A stretch of DNA of 64,000 bases, taken from Massospora cicadina (taxonomy: Eukaryota > Entomophthoromycota > Entomophthoromycetes > Entomophthorales > Entomophthoraceae). The position numbers and the translations under genes were made by a program. The first letter of the stretch is position 1. Each line of letters begins with the position of its first letter. The stretch lies in NCBI GenBank assembly GCA_022478985.1, contig JAKSZP010002727.1:142503-206502 (forward strand), written 5' to 3'. Positions 21,669 to 33,342 of this stretch are shown here, piece after piece. The notes below the pieces were generated by a model. That model saw only the letters and a list, made by a program, of their open reading frames with translations, was not told the origin of the DNA and made no database searches.

Positions 21669-23580
21669 AGATGGCGGTCAAAAACAGGGACGTTTTCAAC
21701 CATTACACTTTGTGCTAATACTACAGTAGAACAATTATCAGACTGGGCCAGATTGGGGGTAATAAAGAATATTTGTGAGAACCTGAACAACCTCTCCTTT
21801 ATAAAGGAAAATGGAACCTCTAGTGGGATCATGCCCCTCTGCCTGCAGCAGCAGACTGGGATGCGGGAGGATTCACCCCTGACAAAGCCACGCTTGGATT
21901 GAACACAAGCTTCCACCTCAAGCAGCAGCGGCCATGTGAGGGGGTATGACCCCTTGAACTTGGATGGAATTGTCTAAAGATGAGCATTTGGATCAAATCA
22001 ATCTGTAACTGGAAACAGTCATTCCATGAGCCTTCACTTGCCACCCCCTACATAGTGGAGGGGTTTAACCCTGCAGAAGCCTTCCAATTGAGAGAAGTGG
22101 AGGTTCCAATGGAAGCAGCATGCCTGTTCACCAATGCTGGGTGGAACAGCATTACTGTCTGAGACTGGAGCCAAAAAAGTGCTCTAAATTTGGAAGAGCT
22201 TCTTAAACATTTGCATGAGGCATGTGGCCCTGAGGCCTTGCTTACCTGGTACTGCTTCAGCTTCTCACCAACAGAAGCATTGGGGTGACATGACCTTGAA
22301 ATAAGTGTGGCTATGGCCAGCGCCATCAACAAATGGGGTATTCATATGCACCAAGTTCAAGCTTTCTTGACCTTAGGATTCAACTTAAATGAAGCTATCA
22401 GTTGGATTCTTAAGGGAAAACCCCAGCAGAGGCTCCAACACCTTGTGCAAATAAGAAATCATATATCGCGGTGACTGCCCCTCATGAGGAGTTGTGGAAA
22501 GGCACCAGAAGTCATGTAGACTTTATTTGAGCATTTATCAGCAGCGGGTATTTGAATGACAGGCCTCAAATCCTATCTTAAGGATGCAATTTGCATCTAC
22601 CACCAATTGGTTGGGGAAAAGGAATATTTATATCTGATAGTCACAATATACAAGGAGTTCAACAGCATACTGGCTGGCAGCGATTTTGACCACCACTGGG
22701 TACCAGTGCATAGCTATATCAACATTTTGCTCCCCAAATTAACTCAACCAAAAATACTGTTAGAGTTAGGAATAAGTATAAGAATCCTACCTGCACACTG
22801 AACCCAACTGATATGTGAACCAGATGGTGAAATGGGTGACTTTTTAATATTTACTGATGGACCATGCCCACAAATGGGTCCACAAGGAAATTTTCACCAG
22901 CCTGTCATACCATGGTGAGGTTTGTAAATTTTGGTAATCTAGAAGCAATTACATCACTAAGTATCTTCATGCCTGTGCAGTGAAAGCTTTATATGAACCT
23001 GCGCGCTATGTCATGGATGTGGCTAAGGAGAACTAGACTGGGCTCTCAGTCAGGGTGCGCGAGCACCCAATGGAGGGCCCAGAATGCCAGAATCATAGTG
23101 GTCTGAGCTACTAAAAGAAGTGGGGATCTACGGGTCATGTGAGGGAAGCAAACATTCAGTAATGTATCAAAGGCCCCAAGGAAAACTAGATGGTTGCGTT
23201 GGGGGCAACCGCGAGACTTATGGGGGCAACCCCCAGAGGCGGGAGAGGCAGGGAGGATGACAACTCCTCTAAGGGGCGTGGTTGCTGGCCTTCAGAACCT
23301 GGGGAGAGGCTTGCGCGCCCGTGGGAGGCAGTACAGGGACCACCTCATTGTTAGAAATGTGGGTGGAAGTAGGGAAAACCCCACAAGAGGGGCTGGAACT
23401 GAGTCTCCTAAAACAGGGACCCTCAGAGTCCTGCTGGTGAGCTGAACCCACAGCAGCGGGGGCAGCAAATGGAGCTGAACCCATGTGTGGTGGGCCAGGG
23501 ATGCCTCAAGATTGCTCTCCCTGGGGAGTAAACTTGGCGGACTCATTGTCTGAATAATTGGAATGGTCTCCACTTAATGG
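21669..23580 (+). pseudogene. LINE ORF1 (Gag-like), second part with basic Gly/Arg-rich end
   Basis: Coding resumes after the TRIM array as KMAVKNRDVFNHYTLCAN and can be followed with frameshifts to about 23445. Around 22556-22801 an 81-aa open piece reads MTGLKSYLKDAICIYHQLVG. At 23194-23445 the product is rich in Gly and Arg (GLRARGRQYRDH), which could bind RNA as the C-terminus of a Gag-like protein does. No CCHC is visible. Confidence 0.45.
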
Positions 23581-24900
23581 ATGTGATGGAACAAATGGAA
23601 CAGTGGGCTCACCTTTGGGGGCAGGCTGGATGATTACATTGGTGATCCACTGCCATGTGGCGGGATTGATTGACCAGATAATCCAGTATGTGAACATCGG
23701 GAAAAGGATCTGGGCAATGGCATATCTCATTGGATCAAATGATGGAATGATGATTTAAAAGCTGTATTGACAATGGGTGGAGTCCGTGGTGAATGGGGCA
23801 GATTCACAGATTTTATTTTTATAAAAAAAAGTCTAAAAAGAATGAACTGAAAACTGCCCTTGGTGGGGCCAGTTGCCTATTAAACAGTTCAATAGGCATA
23901 AGGAGGAGTTGGGGGATTGGTTGTTTGGGGAATGGGGAGGTAATTTGGTTGGCTGACTCGGAGGGGGGGGGGGGGCAAAAAGTGACTCTTAGTTTGGCAG
24001 AAGCTTAGAAAATTTTTGCAAATTTTCCTAACTTCTTGCGACCAAGCCAAATTGATGCTGCCAATCTGGGTTTCAATGACTTGACTCGGCCAATTCACAC
24101 AGCTTGGGCATTCCAGATTCATCTCAGAAAGCAGGGGTCGATGGATCAGGTTTGGTGCAATTTGGGATGATCCCTCAATCGGCCCACTCACATGATCTGA
24201 ACCTCCTGGAACTGCTTTGGAATGTCAGACCCAATGATCTGAGCTGTTTGCACCTGGGTTCCCAATCCAAGCCATATTCCAATCTGACTCCTGAACCCAA
24301 CCAACCCAAACCAGCCTCCCCAGTCTAGAATTTACTGGCTGGCCTCCGACACTGGGATTTGCAATTTTCCCAGTTTTTCCCCATAGATGGCCTGGAGAGT
24401 GGGTGGCCTCTGGACCCCCCAAGCCCCTACTGTGAACCACCTCCTTTACAGGCCTCCTCCTCTATCAATCCTACCAAGATTGAAGAGGAGGAAAGGGGAG
24501 GGAAAGGGGCAGCTTTGGGGAGAAAAGCTGTTACTGAGCGCTCGTCTATCATGTGGGCAAGGTCACCCAACTGTGACAGAGGGTTCACAGGAGCCTTGTG
24601 CCCCCTCTTTGACCGGAAAGGGTGCTGAGCCCTATCCAGCTTCAAGGGCTGGTCACCAAGACTTACACCCTAGGTGAAGACAAACAAGATAGCTCTTACC
24701 CAGTCTATCAATATACCAGGCCTCCAGAAGGTGATCTACATTGAACAAGAGAATGCCAAACAGGTATGTCAGATTTTTACCAGATGGGACGCACAATGGT
24801 GCAGTGTCAGTATAAGAAAGGCAAGTAGCCCTGATATTACAAGTATGACCCTATAGATGGGATCACCAAAGTTGGATCTAAAGCCTTCCTTGCCTCAAAG
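23581..24900. other. Degenerate LINE sequence between ORF1 and ORF2
   Basis: Only short frames. A G run of 13 lies at about 23961-23974. Several frames of 60-100 aa overlap on both strands without motif. One (24674-24856) may belong to the start of ORF2. Confidence 0.35.
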
Positions 24901-24926
24901 CCAATAAATAGATCCCACATAATTTA

Positions 24927-26641
24927 TTGAATATTACAGATATGCAACGCCAGCAGCAGGAGGCAATTGCTTCCCACCAAGAAGCATGGGCACATGAAAG
25001 AGCAAAGAGTTCTGGGGCAAACAATGAGCCATTCATGAACCTGATCCTGGAACATATAGGATGGATAAGGAAATGCAACCAGTGTCTCAGCATGCCCGCC
25101 ACACTCAGGAAGAATGGGCGGAGAAGGAGGAACAACGCTGGCAGAAAGTGAGGCCAAAAAGATCTGAAAAAGGTTATCAGGATAATGTCCCAGAACAATT
25201 GGCCCCCAGTTGGAACAACTTTCCTCTGATAAGTCAAATAACAGAGTGGCTAAAAAACAGCAAAAACCCTGACGTACTCAAACCAAGACCAACTTGCATG
25301 TGCAGTAGGCAACCACAGCTAATCAAAGTGGCATATGTGGGACTGAAGCTGACTCTGCCACTCACCCTCACTCTTAAGAAGCAGCCCCATTTTGTACTGA
25401 AATCGTCTCCCCTCTCAATAGACAAAGTGACTGGGATGGAAAAAGAATACATGGTGTGCTCCATTCTGGGTAACAAAATCTCTGCCCTTAAAAACGTGCC
25501 AACCATACACCTCCAAACTGTCACCCCTTCTCAGTGACACCTGCTGCCAAAAATCCAAATCTGTCTGAGACTCAATGCATAACCCAAACAATCCTCATAT
25601 CTATGGGTTGGGCGGCCATCAATGATCATCACAACCACAAATGCTAGGGGGATAGCTAGCATACAAACATGGTTGAGGAAAATGCACCACTTTAAAAGTA
25701 ACAATCATATTGACCTAATTTTTATATCCAAAACTTGGGCATACACCCATCATGAAATGACCTTAAACTCAAACAGAGACCCTAATTACCACCTGTGGTC
25801 TCAACAGATTAAGTGCCAGGCACTTTGGTCAGACTATGTGGCGATCATCATGCTAAACATAAACATTGAATTGAAATTTGTGGAGGAGACTCATGTCAGA
25901 AGAATCCTGGTGGCCATGGCCCATAACATGATTTTGCTAAAACTCTCTAAGTGATCGCTGTATATGCATCACCCAAACTCCAAGAAAACAAACAAATATG
26001 GCAATTCCTGTTGGAAATACAAACTGAATCTGCAACAATTATAGCAGGTGAGTTTAATTGTTAGAAAAATGAAAGTAGTGACATGCTCCCAACTTGCAGC
26101 TGTGTCCCTATTACAGTGTATGATATGCTGTTATGCCTTGTGATATTGGGGATCCGTTTTACTATTGATGAGGAGGAAAATGACCCCATAAACCTTAATC
26201 AGTGGTAGTACAATTCTAAGAATTAACCAGTAAGAAGCTCCAGGCTGGACTATATATTAGCCTCATTTGACCTCAGACAGGCTATGTTGCATAGTGAAGT
26301 CTCCATAAATGCAAAAAGTGATCACATGATAGTGCAGGTAGCCATTAATATGAGCAACACCCCACCACCTTAGAAGTGGAAAATATTCCCCTTTGCATTG
26401 TGGGACCCAGAGTACGGGCATGGATCCCTTAGACCGCTGGAAAAGAATTAAATAAAATCTTATGCAGGATTTTTCCAAGTACAAGAAGACCAAAACCTAC
26501 AAAAGTAATGCTGCTGATAAATGGCTAAAGGATGCCCTGGCTACCCTTAAGCAAGCTTTGGGAGATTTAAGTATGGTGGGGGAGTATCAGAAATACAAAA
26601 ACAATATAAATTGCTCTATTAAAAGCAGGATTTTAAATGAT
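24927..26641 (+). pseudogene. LINE ORF2 N-terminus: endonuclease (APE-like) domain
   Basis: The frame opens with a Gln/Glu-rich segment (24927-25537) and then shows the order of an exonuclease-endonuclease-phosphatase domain: TTNARGI (25635), IDLIFISKTW where the metal-binding Glu of the usual ETW/ETH is Lys, AGEFNC near 26047 where the usual GDFN has Asp changed to Glu, SRLDYILA near 26240, and SDHMIVQV near 26322 (the catalytic Asp-His pair). In an active LINE this enzyme nicks the target so that reverse transcription can start there. Frameshifts near 25950 and 26210. The ORF is cut off at 26641 by the B-old LTR before any RT motif. Confidence 0.75.
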
Positions 26642-27029
26642 TGTCATGGCTTTATGACATAATTGAGGGCACGGATTTTAAGGATAAAGCTGGTCGTCAG
26701 GAGGCCAAAAAGGATAAGTTGCAGGCCTCCCTGACCTTAAACGTACCCTGGACCAACGCTGGGTACAGGTGATATATGCCAGGTTGGTCCTGGGATTGTG
26801 AATGATGCCCAGCCTGGAATTACAGCCAGGGAGTTAAAACGCATAAGCTATGTTATTAATTCTCATGGCTCATTACAGTTTCTTGAGGAACAGGGTTAAA
26901 CCTGTTCCATTTTTGATATTACTAAATGTAGGTTGAGTACAGTTACAATCTATAACCCAAGTTTGGTCAATTTTGAGTTACTGGACCCTGGCCAAGGTAG
27001 AGTGCGCCTATTGGTTAGCTTAGGCTTAG
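26642..27029 (+). mobile_element. B-old chromovirus: 5' LTR, first part
   Basis: It starts TGTCATGG at 26642, aligned with the B-young LTR start (TGTCATGGTTGG on its strand). It breaks at 27029 where B-young is inserted and resumes at 33857. The two parts add up to 891 bp, equal to the 888-893 bp of the B-young LTRs. It codes a decayed version of the Pol C-terminus (FKDKAGRQEAKKDKLQ) found in all B LTRs. Confidence 0.85.
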
Positions 27030-27917
27030 TGTCAAGAGAGTGTCTGTAACTCTCTTGTTCCCAGCAAGGTGACTTGGGATGCAAACCCACACTGCTAGGG
27101 AACTAGCCGTTAAGAAAAAGGGTAAGAAAAACCTAAAATGGTGCCTGTGCCAAAGATACCCCAGGAAAGGGTGTAGAACGCAACATATAAGACCAGGTAA
27201 GTTAGGAACATAACAGCTTGAGTGGACCCCAGAGGGAGTCCATAATCAAGTGTAACTTGGCGTCAGGGAGCTTGGGTGCCTCGATCTGGAGGGGACCTGG
27301 GCGGCCCAAGGGAGCATCTGGGATTTTGGTAAATTGCGATAGAAGGTAGTGGCCCACATAGTTGAAGACCTCCCCAAAGAGGTACGCCACAAGTTAGCCC
27401 AAGGAACCATAAGTAAAACGTAAAAAATGGGTATTTTTATCTAAGATAGTCAACCAACAAGGAATGTTGGTCGCAAAAACATATTTAAAGTGTACCAGGG
27501 AAATTTGCTTTCTGCGGAAATGTGCCCAAGCCTTGACGCTCCAATAAACAGATGCTTCCATCCGTTTTAGTAAAATACACCAAAAGTGCATTAACTCAAG
27601 TAATCGATTGAAGTCATATTTTACCTGATCTTAAAATTTCATAGCTAGAGCGGGACTCAAACCCTTGCTCTCCAACCAAGCGAATTGAACCATCTTTGTT
27701 AATAATGTAAATCGTTCGTTTAAGTGCCTGGGCCGCGATCAGAGGCTGGGCGTTTGCACCCCTTTAGTATCAACCTGGGCATGTTTGGCTTGCACCCAGC
27801 GTTGATCTAAGGTGTGTTTTAAGTCATGAAGAGCCTGAAGCTTCACCTTCTGGGCCTCCTGTCGCCCATCCTTGTCTTTAGCATCTGTTCCTACTATAAA
27901 GTCATCCAACCATGACA
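27030..27917 (-). repeat. B-young 3' LTR
   Basis: 888 bp. The Pol frame runs into it from the internal region: the polypurine tract itself codes KKEER, and about 60 more residues lie in the LTR before a stop at about 27739. Confidence 0.9.
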
Positions 27918-28641
27918 TTACCCTCTCCTCCTTCTTGGGATCCACCCATCCTCCAGGGGCGTTTGCTAAGGAGAAGTTCTTATGTGCTGGCGGCAACTTC
28001 ATAGCAGCAACGGCTGGCTTAGGCTGAGATCCTGCAGCCTCAGGAAAATGATTATGGAAAGATTTGATCAGGTCTTGGGCATGTACACAATCCCGTGCTG
28101 GCACTCAACTGTTCTCTGCCATGTCAAACCCTTTCCGGGATACCAGGTACTCAAGGCGTCGCTTAACCCAGCGGGAGGCTACTATTTCCTCCACTTCCCA
28201 TTCTGGTGCCCCATTTACAAGATAAGCCTCGGGAGTTACAGGAGGAGGGCCCTCAAACAATGTCAACTTGCTTTCACAAAAGATGGAGAAGATCTGAAAC
28301 GCGGAGGGAAGATCCAACTGGTATGAGGCATGTCCCATCTTTCTAACTACCCGGTAAGGACCAATCCTCTTTGGACCCAGCTTTTTGCATGACTGCTTGA
28401 TAGGGATGTTGCGAGCATTAAGCATCATGAGATCCCCTTCCTTGTATGCTGGACCCACTCGGCGCTTTCCATTGGCATTCTCCTTATAAACCAGCATAGC
28501 CGCCTCCAAACTTGTGGACACCCCTTGATGGACCTTCTTGAGAGTCTTAGCAAAGTCCAATACCGCTTCCACTTTGGAACCACAGCTGGGCTCCATGTTA
28601 AACGCAGGGTTAAAGCCATGGTTAGCAAAAAAGGTGAACAA
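27739..28641 (-). pseudogene. B-young integrase C-terminus, chromodomain and LTR-encoded tail
   Basis: Frame 28641-28105 (178 aa) holds the integrase C-terminal segment (GDLMMLNARNI, LGPKRIGPYRVV) and at its end a chromodomain: PEWEVEEIVASRWVKRRLEYLVSRKGF, in pieces PEWEVEEIVASR and LEYLVSRKGF. Chromodomains of chromoviruses bind histone marks and steer insertion into heterochromatin, which fits the nested pile seen here. The family's W-K-G-Y ends as R-K-G-F, so one aromatic cage residue is changed. A stop at 28105 is followed by a further frame (28104-27739) that crosses the polypurine tract into the LTR. Confidence 0.8.
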
Positions 28642-29330
28642 CTGATTGATGAATGCAAAGTGTTGTTGTAGCTAAACTGGGCCATGGGAAGGTGAGGAAC
28701 CCAATCTGAAAGGTCTGCGGTGGTGTAAACGCAGAAATTGTTCCAAGCACTGGTTCACTCGCTCAGTCTGCCCATCTGATTGGGGGTGATAAGCATTTGA
28801 ATGGCAGGGGCGGATCTAAAAAGTTTTACACAACTCTTCCCAAAAGATGGAGGTGAACTGGGGTCCCTGGTCACTAATGATTTCTTGAGGAACCCCATGA
28901 AGATCAAATACATGGGCGACGAAGATCCTGGCCATTTCAGCGCCAGTTATAGTTGTTCTGCAAGGAATAAAGTGGGAGAACTTTGTAAAGCGGTCCACCA
29001 CCACCATGATTGCATCATACCCATCTGAAACGGGTAACTCCACAATAAAATCCACTGATAGGGAAGTCCAGGGCCCTTCAGCCTTTTGGACTGGTATCAG
29101 CAACCCTGCTAAAGGTTGCCGATTGGGTTTCATTTGATTGCAGATCAGGCACTCTTTACAGTACCGCCCTACCTGAACAGGAAAGCCCTTCCAATTGTAA
29201 GTGCATTGTATCAACTCCAAGGTTTTTGCTTTTCCAGGATGACCAACGGTGATTCCGTCATGATGGTCCTGGTTGATCTCCAGGCGCAGTGGTTCAGCAG
29301 GAACCCAAAGCGCCCCTGAAACCACACCAT
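28642..29330 (-). pseudogene. B-young integrase zinc-binding region and catalytic core
   Basis: Frame 29325-28816 shows HHDGITVGHPGKAKT, then CKECLIC (the H-H-C-C zinc site), then the core with SVDFIVELP (first Asp), IISDQGPQFTS (second Asp) and, after a frameshift near 28800, [12 protein letters not shown] (Glu). The D-D-E triad residues can all be read, but in two frames. Integrase joins the cDNA to the host chromosome and makes the 5-bp duplication seen. Confidence 0.85.
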
Positions 29331-29465
29331 CTCATCCTCCACGTGATAACCCCTGGATAAGTCCTCCTGATTCAGGGCGCTCTTAGCGAGAATAACAGCA
29401 TATTCAGCTGATAACAGCTGAGAAAGAACTAATTTCTTAAACATGCTATATTCTGCTGCATTTTC

Positions 29466-30035
29466 CTAAGGCATGAGCGCTGGCGTATGTACCATGGACT
29501 TAGTAAGTTGAGGTAAAATCATACTCAGTGGAATCATCAACTGGGTGTTGTGAATCTCTACCTCTTTTGGATTGGGAGCCAAAGCAGGGTTGCGGCTCAA
29601 AGCATCCGCCAAACCATTCTCCTTGCCCTTGATGAACTCATAAGAAAATGTAAATAGGGCAAGGGTCTCATGCCAACGGGTCTGACGTGGTGTTAGAACA
29701 TGTGGAGCATGGTAGTACAACAGGGCTTGGTGGTCAGTGTGTACCCAGAATGGTTGAGAAGAGCCATGTAGGTGGTGACGCCAATAAATCAGCGCCTCCA
29801 CCACTGCTAATAACTCCTTGTCATATACGGCGTAGTTTAACTCATGCAGAGACATTTTCCTAGAAAAATATCCCATGGGATGCTTGGACCCATCTTCACC
29901 CACCTGTAACAGGGCAGCCGCAATGGCAAAGTTGGAAGCATCTGAGGACACAATGAACTCCTTTTCAGGATCAACATGGCGAAGGATGGATGTGGATAAC
30001 AAGGTGCACTTCACCGCTTGGAAAGAATCCTCCAA
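29466..30035 (-). pseudogene. B-young RNase H domain
   Basis: A 189-aa open frame with DAS (SSDASNFAIAAALLQ), the KELLAVVEAL Glu, TDHQALLYY and ADALSR motifs, so the four acidic catalytic residues are present. It degrades the RNA strand of the RNA-DNA hybrid. It was originally continuous with the RT upstream and integrase downstream. Confidence 0.88.
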
Positions 30036-30790
30036 AATGGGGGGACCACTGAAGCACCTTGGCCCTGCTAGCCTTATATAAGAGAGCTGCCACCTCAGAG
30101 AGATTGGGTGTGAACTTCTTGAGGAACGTACATGTCCCCAAAAAGCTCCTCAGTTCCTTGACAGAGGTGGGGGTAGGCCACTCACGAATAGCCTTTTCCT
30201 TGTCTGGAGTTATCATATGGCCCTGTTCAAAAACGACGTTGCCCAGAAAAGTAACCTGGGACTTAAAGAATTCGCATTTACTAATCTTGAGGGTAAGGCA
30301 ATTGACCCTCAATCTCTCCACTACTTGTCAAAGGTGTACTGCATGTGACTCCTGATCAGGGGAAAACACCAGAATGTCATCCATTTAGGCAACTGCACAT
30401 ACCCCTCAATAAGTCTCCCAATGCAGCATCAATGCGGCGTTGAAAGATGGCAGGGGCATTCTTAAGCCCAAAGGGCATAACCCGAAACTAGAAAATTCCT
30501 TTTCTGGTGTGGAATGCAGTTAACCACTCCTGGCCCTTCTTTATCCGTATTTGATTGAACGCATTGAGGCAGTCCAGCTTGAAGAAGACCTTCGCCTTCT
30601 CCACATAGCGCGCAATCTGGGAATCCAAAGGGATGGGATTGAGGTCTGGTACAGTGACATTGTTAAGGTTCCCATAGTCCACACATGGGCATAAAGTACC
30701 ATTTACTTCCCCACAAAGAGAAGTGGGGAGCATACAGGGGAGGTACGCTGAAAAATCGCACCTTTGGCTACCTGTTCCTTAACCCACACA
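30036..30790 (-). pseudogene. B-young reverse transcriptase, catalytic Tyr replaced by stop
   Basis: Motifs in order: CVDYGNLNNVTV..PDLNPIP, KLDCLNAFNQIRI, VMPFGLKNAPAIFQ, then the active site where AVA-stop-MDDILVFSP replaces Y-M-D-D: the Tyr codon is TAA at about 30393. Further on come KISKCEFF and VTFLGNVV. A second stop (GIF then TAG) lies near 30487. The polymerase is therefore dead by at least two stops. Confidence 0.85.
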
Positions 30791-31794
30791 TCCAACGCAT
30801 CTTCCTCCTGTACGGTCAATGGGTAAATGGGGGAAGAAATATGCACCAGATCCACAGTAAGTTTAAATTCACAATCAAACTCAGAATGTTCTGGTAGCGT
30901 ACTAGCTGAAGCTGCATCAAAAGAAGATGCCAACTCCTCCAGACAGGAAGGTAAGGAAAGTCCCACAGTGGGCTTCAGCAAAGGGGCAAGATATGAACTG
31001 GGAACATTGGGCCAATGGGGTAATTTGCCTGGGGCGTTATTCTCAGACAGAGGAACAATCAACTGGTGACCATTTGTTAAAGACAAGGATAAAGTGTTTT
31101 CTTTAAAATTAGTTCTGACGTCAAACTTCCGCCACCACTCAACACCCAAAATGATGGGAAACAAGAGGTTTCTGATAGCTTGAAACTGGTTAGACAATAG
31201 ATAAGAACCTACCTGGAAATTGACTGACTCCATGATGTTTAGTGTGGGGATACCTTGAGAAGCCCCACCTCTAACCATACCACCTGGTGAGTAACTCAAC
31301 TCAAGGTAGTCAGCAAGGTTTTGGTCAATAAAATTATTTGAGGCACCAGTATCCACCAAAATAGTTGTGCTGAACTTTCCATAAGAGGATGTAAGGGTTA
31401 CAGTCAACAAGAAGTATCCAGAATGGGATTTATTCAACGCAGAAAACGCCATCAACTCACCAGAAAATTCTTCCTCTGGCTTGAAAAAGCCATCAGAGTA
31501 TGTTTTGGAATCATAGAAGGAGAAAGGATAGTGGGCAACTCTTACTACTGAGGCCACATATCCTACCACACCTTCTGCAGGTGCATATACATCTTTATAT
31601 TTGTGGCGAAGTTCCTTTTCCAATTCCTGAGAACCCCTAATCATGGTAGGGGTCAAACGAGGGTTCTCAGGAGTAATCTGATAAACTGAAATTGAGTCCT
31701 CATCCAGACCATATGAGCAAATAAACGGTTCATTTTGGGATAAATTGCTCACGTTATAAAACAAATTTTTTGATTTGAACAAACCACCTCTCAT
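30703..31794 (-). pseudogene. B-young protease and N-terminus of RT (363-aa frame)
   Basis: This is the longest intact frame of the window. Retropepsin active site TTILVDTGASNNFID lies at about residues 143-157, followed by the flap region and ILGVEWWRKFDV, the usual end of chromoviral protease. The last 70 residues are the RT start (ELTVDLVHISSPIYPLT, VCSPLLFVGK). The protease looks intact. The frame ends by frameshift inside the first RT motif. Confidence 0.85.
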
Positions 31795-31829
31795 TCCAAG
31801 GGTTCAGTGCACATTGTTATCCAGGGCTA

Positions 31830-32484
31830 TCACCCCCAAGCCTGGAGCCAATGCCTCAGCATGCACCTCAGAAACGTGTTGGGGAGAAAAATAATAATGG
31901 AATCATTTTTGTTAGATTCAGGTTTGGACCCTTTGATGTTCCCAATTTCCGCCGAGATAGGGAGAATATCAGTGGGAAGCTTCTCACGATTCAAGGAAAT
32001 CTCACTAGTTGAGGAGGCGGTAGTTATAGGGATGACCATGGGTGACATCATCGCGGTGGAATCATCTGAAACCTTTACTTCATTCTCAGGGATAGACCCT
32101 TGTACAATTCCAAATTTAGAAGAAGTAGAAGGATTTGAAGGATAAGATTCCCTCATTTCCAGAGGCGCGCATGACTTTTCAGCCTCCATATTTATATGAT
32201 TCAATCCAATGATGGCCAAATTACCTGGCCCCTTCCAGGTTGGGGCAGAGAAACTACCCCAAAGAGTTTTGACAAGATGATCAAATTTGGAAGGAGGCGA
32301 CTGCCAATTGGGGAGTTTCGAATTGATATGTCCAAGGTTGAACAGGAAAATGACGTTTTTACCTCATCAGTTAATGGCAAAGCCTGGGCTTTTTTGCAGA
32401 ATTCAATCAAGTATACTTTCATTGAATGCCCACTTGTCGCAGAGAAAAGAACTCAAAGAAGGAATGGAGGGATGCTTCATCAGG
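31830..32484 (-). pseudogene. B-young Gag remainder (no zinc knuckle visible)
   Basis: Two frames (32422-32201, 73 aa, and 32219-31830, 129 aa) continue the 285-aa ORF after its stop. The first is capsid-like in position (MKVYLIEFCKKAQAL), the second is Ser/Thr/Pro-rich. I find no C-X2-C-X4-H-X4-C here, which is unusual for this class. Confidence 0.55.
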
Positions 32485-33342
32485 TCAATTCTGCTCCAAG
32501 ATTTGTTCCAAACCCCCTATTGCTTGCCACAAGAGCGGCTGTGTGCAGAGTACCGCAAAAACCCAGTCACCCGCCTTGGGAGACAACTGGGACAACAGAT
32601 CCACTCCTCGCAAAAGTGGATGTAAAATAGACGAATTGTTTTTTCCTAACGAGGGTTTTGGCTCAAGGGAAGATAAGGCCTGATGAATTTCTGAATAAAT
32701 CTTGGGAGAAAGGTGGGGAATAATGACATTAGGATTGCAAAAAGTCCGAGACCACCAGGTATGAGCAGGAAGAGTGGGCACTTCCCAATTGGTAGTTGCA
32801 AGAATAATGCTGAGATGCACCAATACAAAACCAAATGAGAAAACTGTGGTGAGCACCATTGTGGCAGTGACAAATGGCCAGCGCACCCAATTTACTAATA
32901 ATGAAAGTCCCACATGGATAATTCTTATGCACGTATAATAAAAAGGTTGGTCAACTAATGTCAAGAGAGTGTCTGTAACTCTCTTGTTCCCAGCAAGGTG
33001 ATGTGGGATGCAAACCCACATTTCTAGGGAACTAGCTGTTAAGAAAAAGGGTAAGAAGACACCTTGAATGGTGCCTATGCCAAAGGTACCCCAGGCAAGG
33101 GTGTAGAATACAAAATATAAGATCAGGTAAGTTAGGAACATAACAGCTTGAGTGGACCCCAGAGGGGAGTCCATAATCAAGTGTAACTTGGCGTCAGGGA
33201 GCTTGGGTGCCTCGATCTGGAGGGGACCTGGGCGGCCCAAGGGAGCACCTGGGATTTTGGTAAATTGCGATAGAAGGTAGTGGCCCACATAGTTGGAGAC
33301 CTCCCCAAAGAAGTCCGCCACTAAGTTAGCCCAATGAACCAT
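32485..33342 (-). CDS. 285-aa hydrophobic ORF that starts inside the 5' LTR (B-young)
   Basis: Residues 1-128 are coded by the LTR and the rest by the internal region, with no stop at the boundary. Three hydrophobic stretches are candidate membrane helices: about 69-100, 137-153 and 160-188. An N-terminal conserved block reads PGAPLGRPGPLQIEAPK; after the helices the chain is polar and ends ...GGLEQILEQN, running into Gag-like sequence. A decayed but clearly related protein is coded by B-old (33982-34587, plus) and, for the LTR part, by the solo LTR at 53432 (GCPGSLQP, NKRVINALLT). I know no family name. It may be an N-terminal extension of Gag or a separate membrane protein. It could also be an accidental frame conserved by common descent. 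Confidence 0.5.
   Translation of the reverse strand: MVHWANLVADFFGEVSNYVGHYLLSQFTKIPGAPLGRPGPLQIEAPKLPDAKLHLIMDSPLGSTQAVMFLTYLILYFVFYTLAWGTFGIGTIQGVFLPFFLTASSLEMWVCIPHHLAGNKRVTDTLLTLVDQPFYYTCIRIIHVGLSLLVNWVRWPFVTATMVLTTVFSFGFVLVHLSIILATTNWEVPTLPAHTWWSRTFCNPNVIIPHLSPKIYSEIHQALSSLEPKPSLGKNNSSILHPLLRGVDLLSQLSPKAGDWVFAVLCTQPLLWQAIGGLEQILEQN
32946..32956 (-). promoter_or_regulatory. Probable self-priming primer-binding site, B-young
   Basis: Two bases inside the 5' LTR end the minus strand reads AGTTGACCAAC. It lacks the TGG start of tRNA-type sites. It can pair over 11 nt (two G-U pairs) with GTTGGTTGACT at 33391-33381, which lies about 31 nt after a TATA-like TTTAAATATG, that is, at the expected 5' end of the transcript. 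This is the arrangement of Tf1-type self-priming elements. Confidence 0.6.

Larger units (their letters stand above)
17040..26641 (+). mobile_element. Degenerate LINE (non-LTR retrotransposon), 5' part
   Basis: A gag-like ORF1 with a basic Gly/Arg-rich end is followed by an ORF2 that opens with an apurinic-type endonuclease, the order of fungal LINEs of the Tad/I type. ORF1 is split by a TRIM-like array (18898-21668). ORF2 is cut at 26641 by the LTR of B-old, before the reverse transcriptase. The rest should lie to the right of B-old, outside the window. Many stops. The 5' boundary is an estimate. Confidence 0.65.

Noticed and set aside
23794..25537. Several overlapping ORFs of 60-158 aa on both strands
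   Set aside because: They overlap each other in different frames and most show no motif. Only the frame leading into the endonuclease is kept.
28801..29319. Plus-strand ORFs over the B-young integrase
   Set aside because: They are antisense shadows of the integrase frame.
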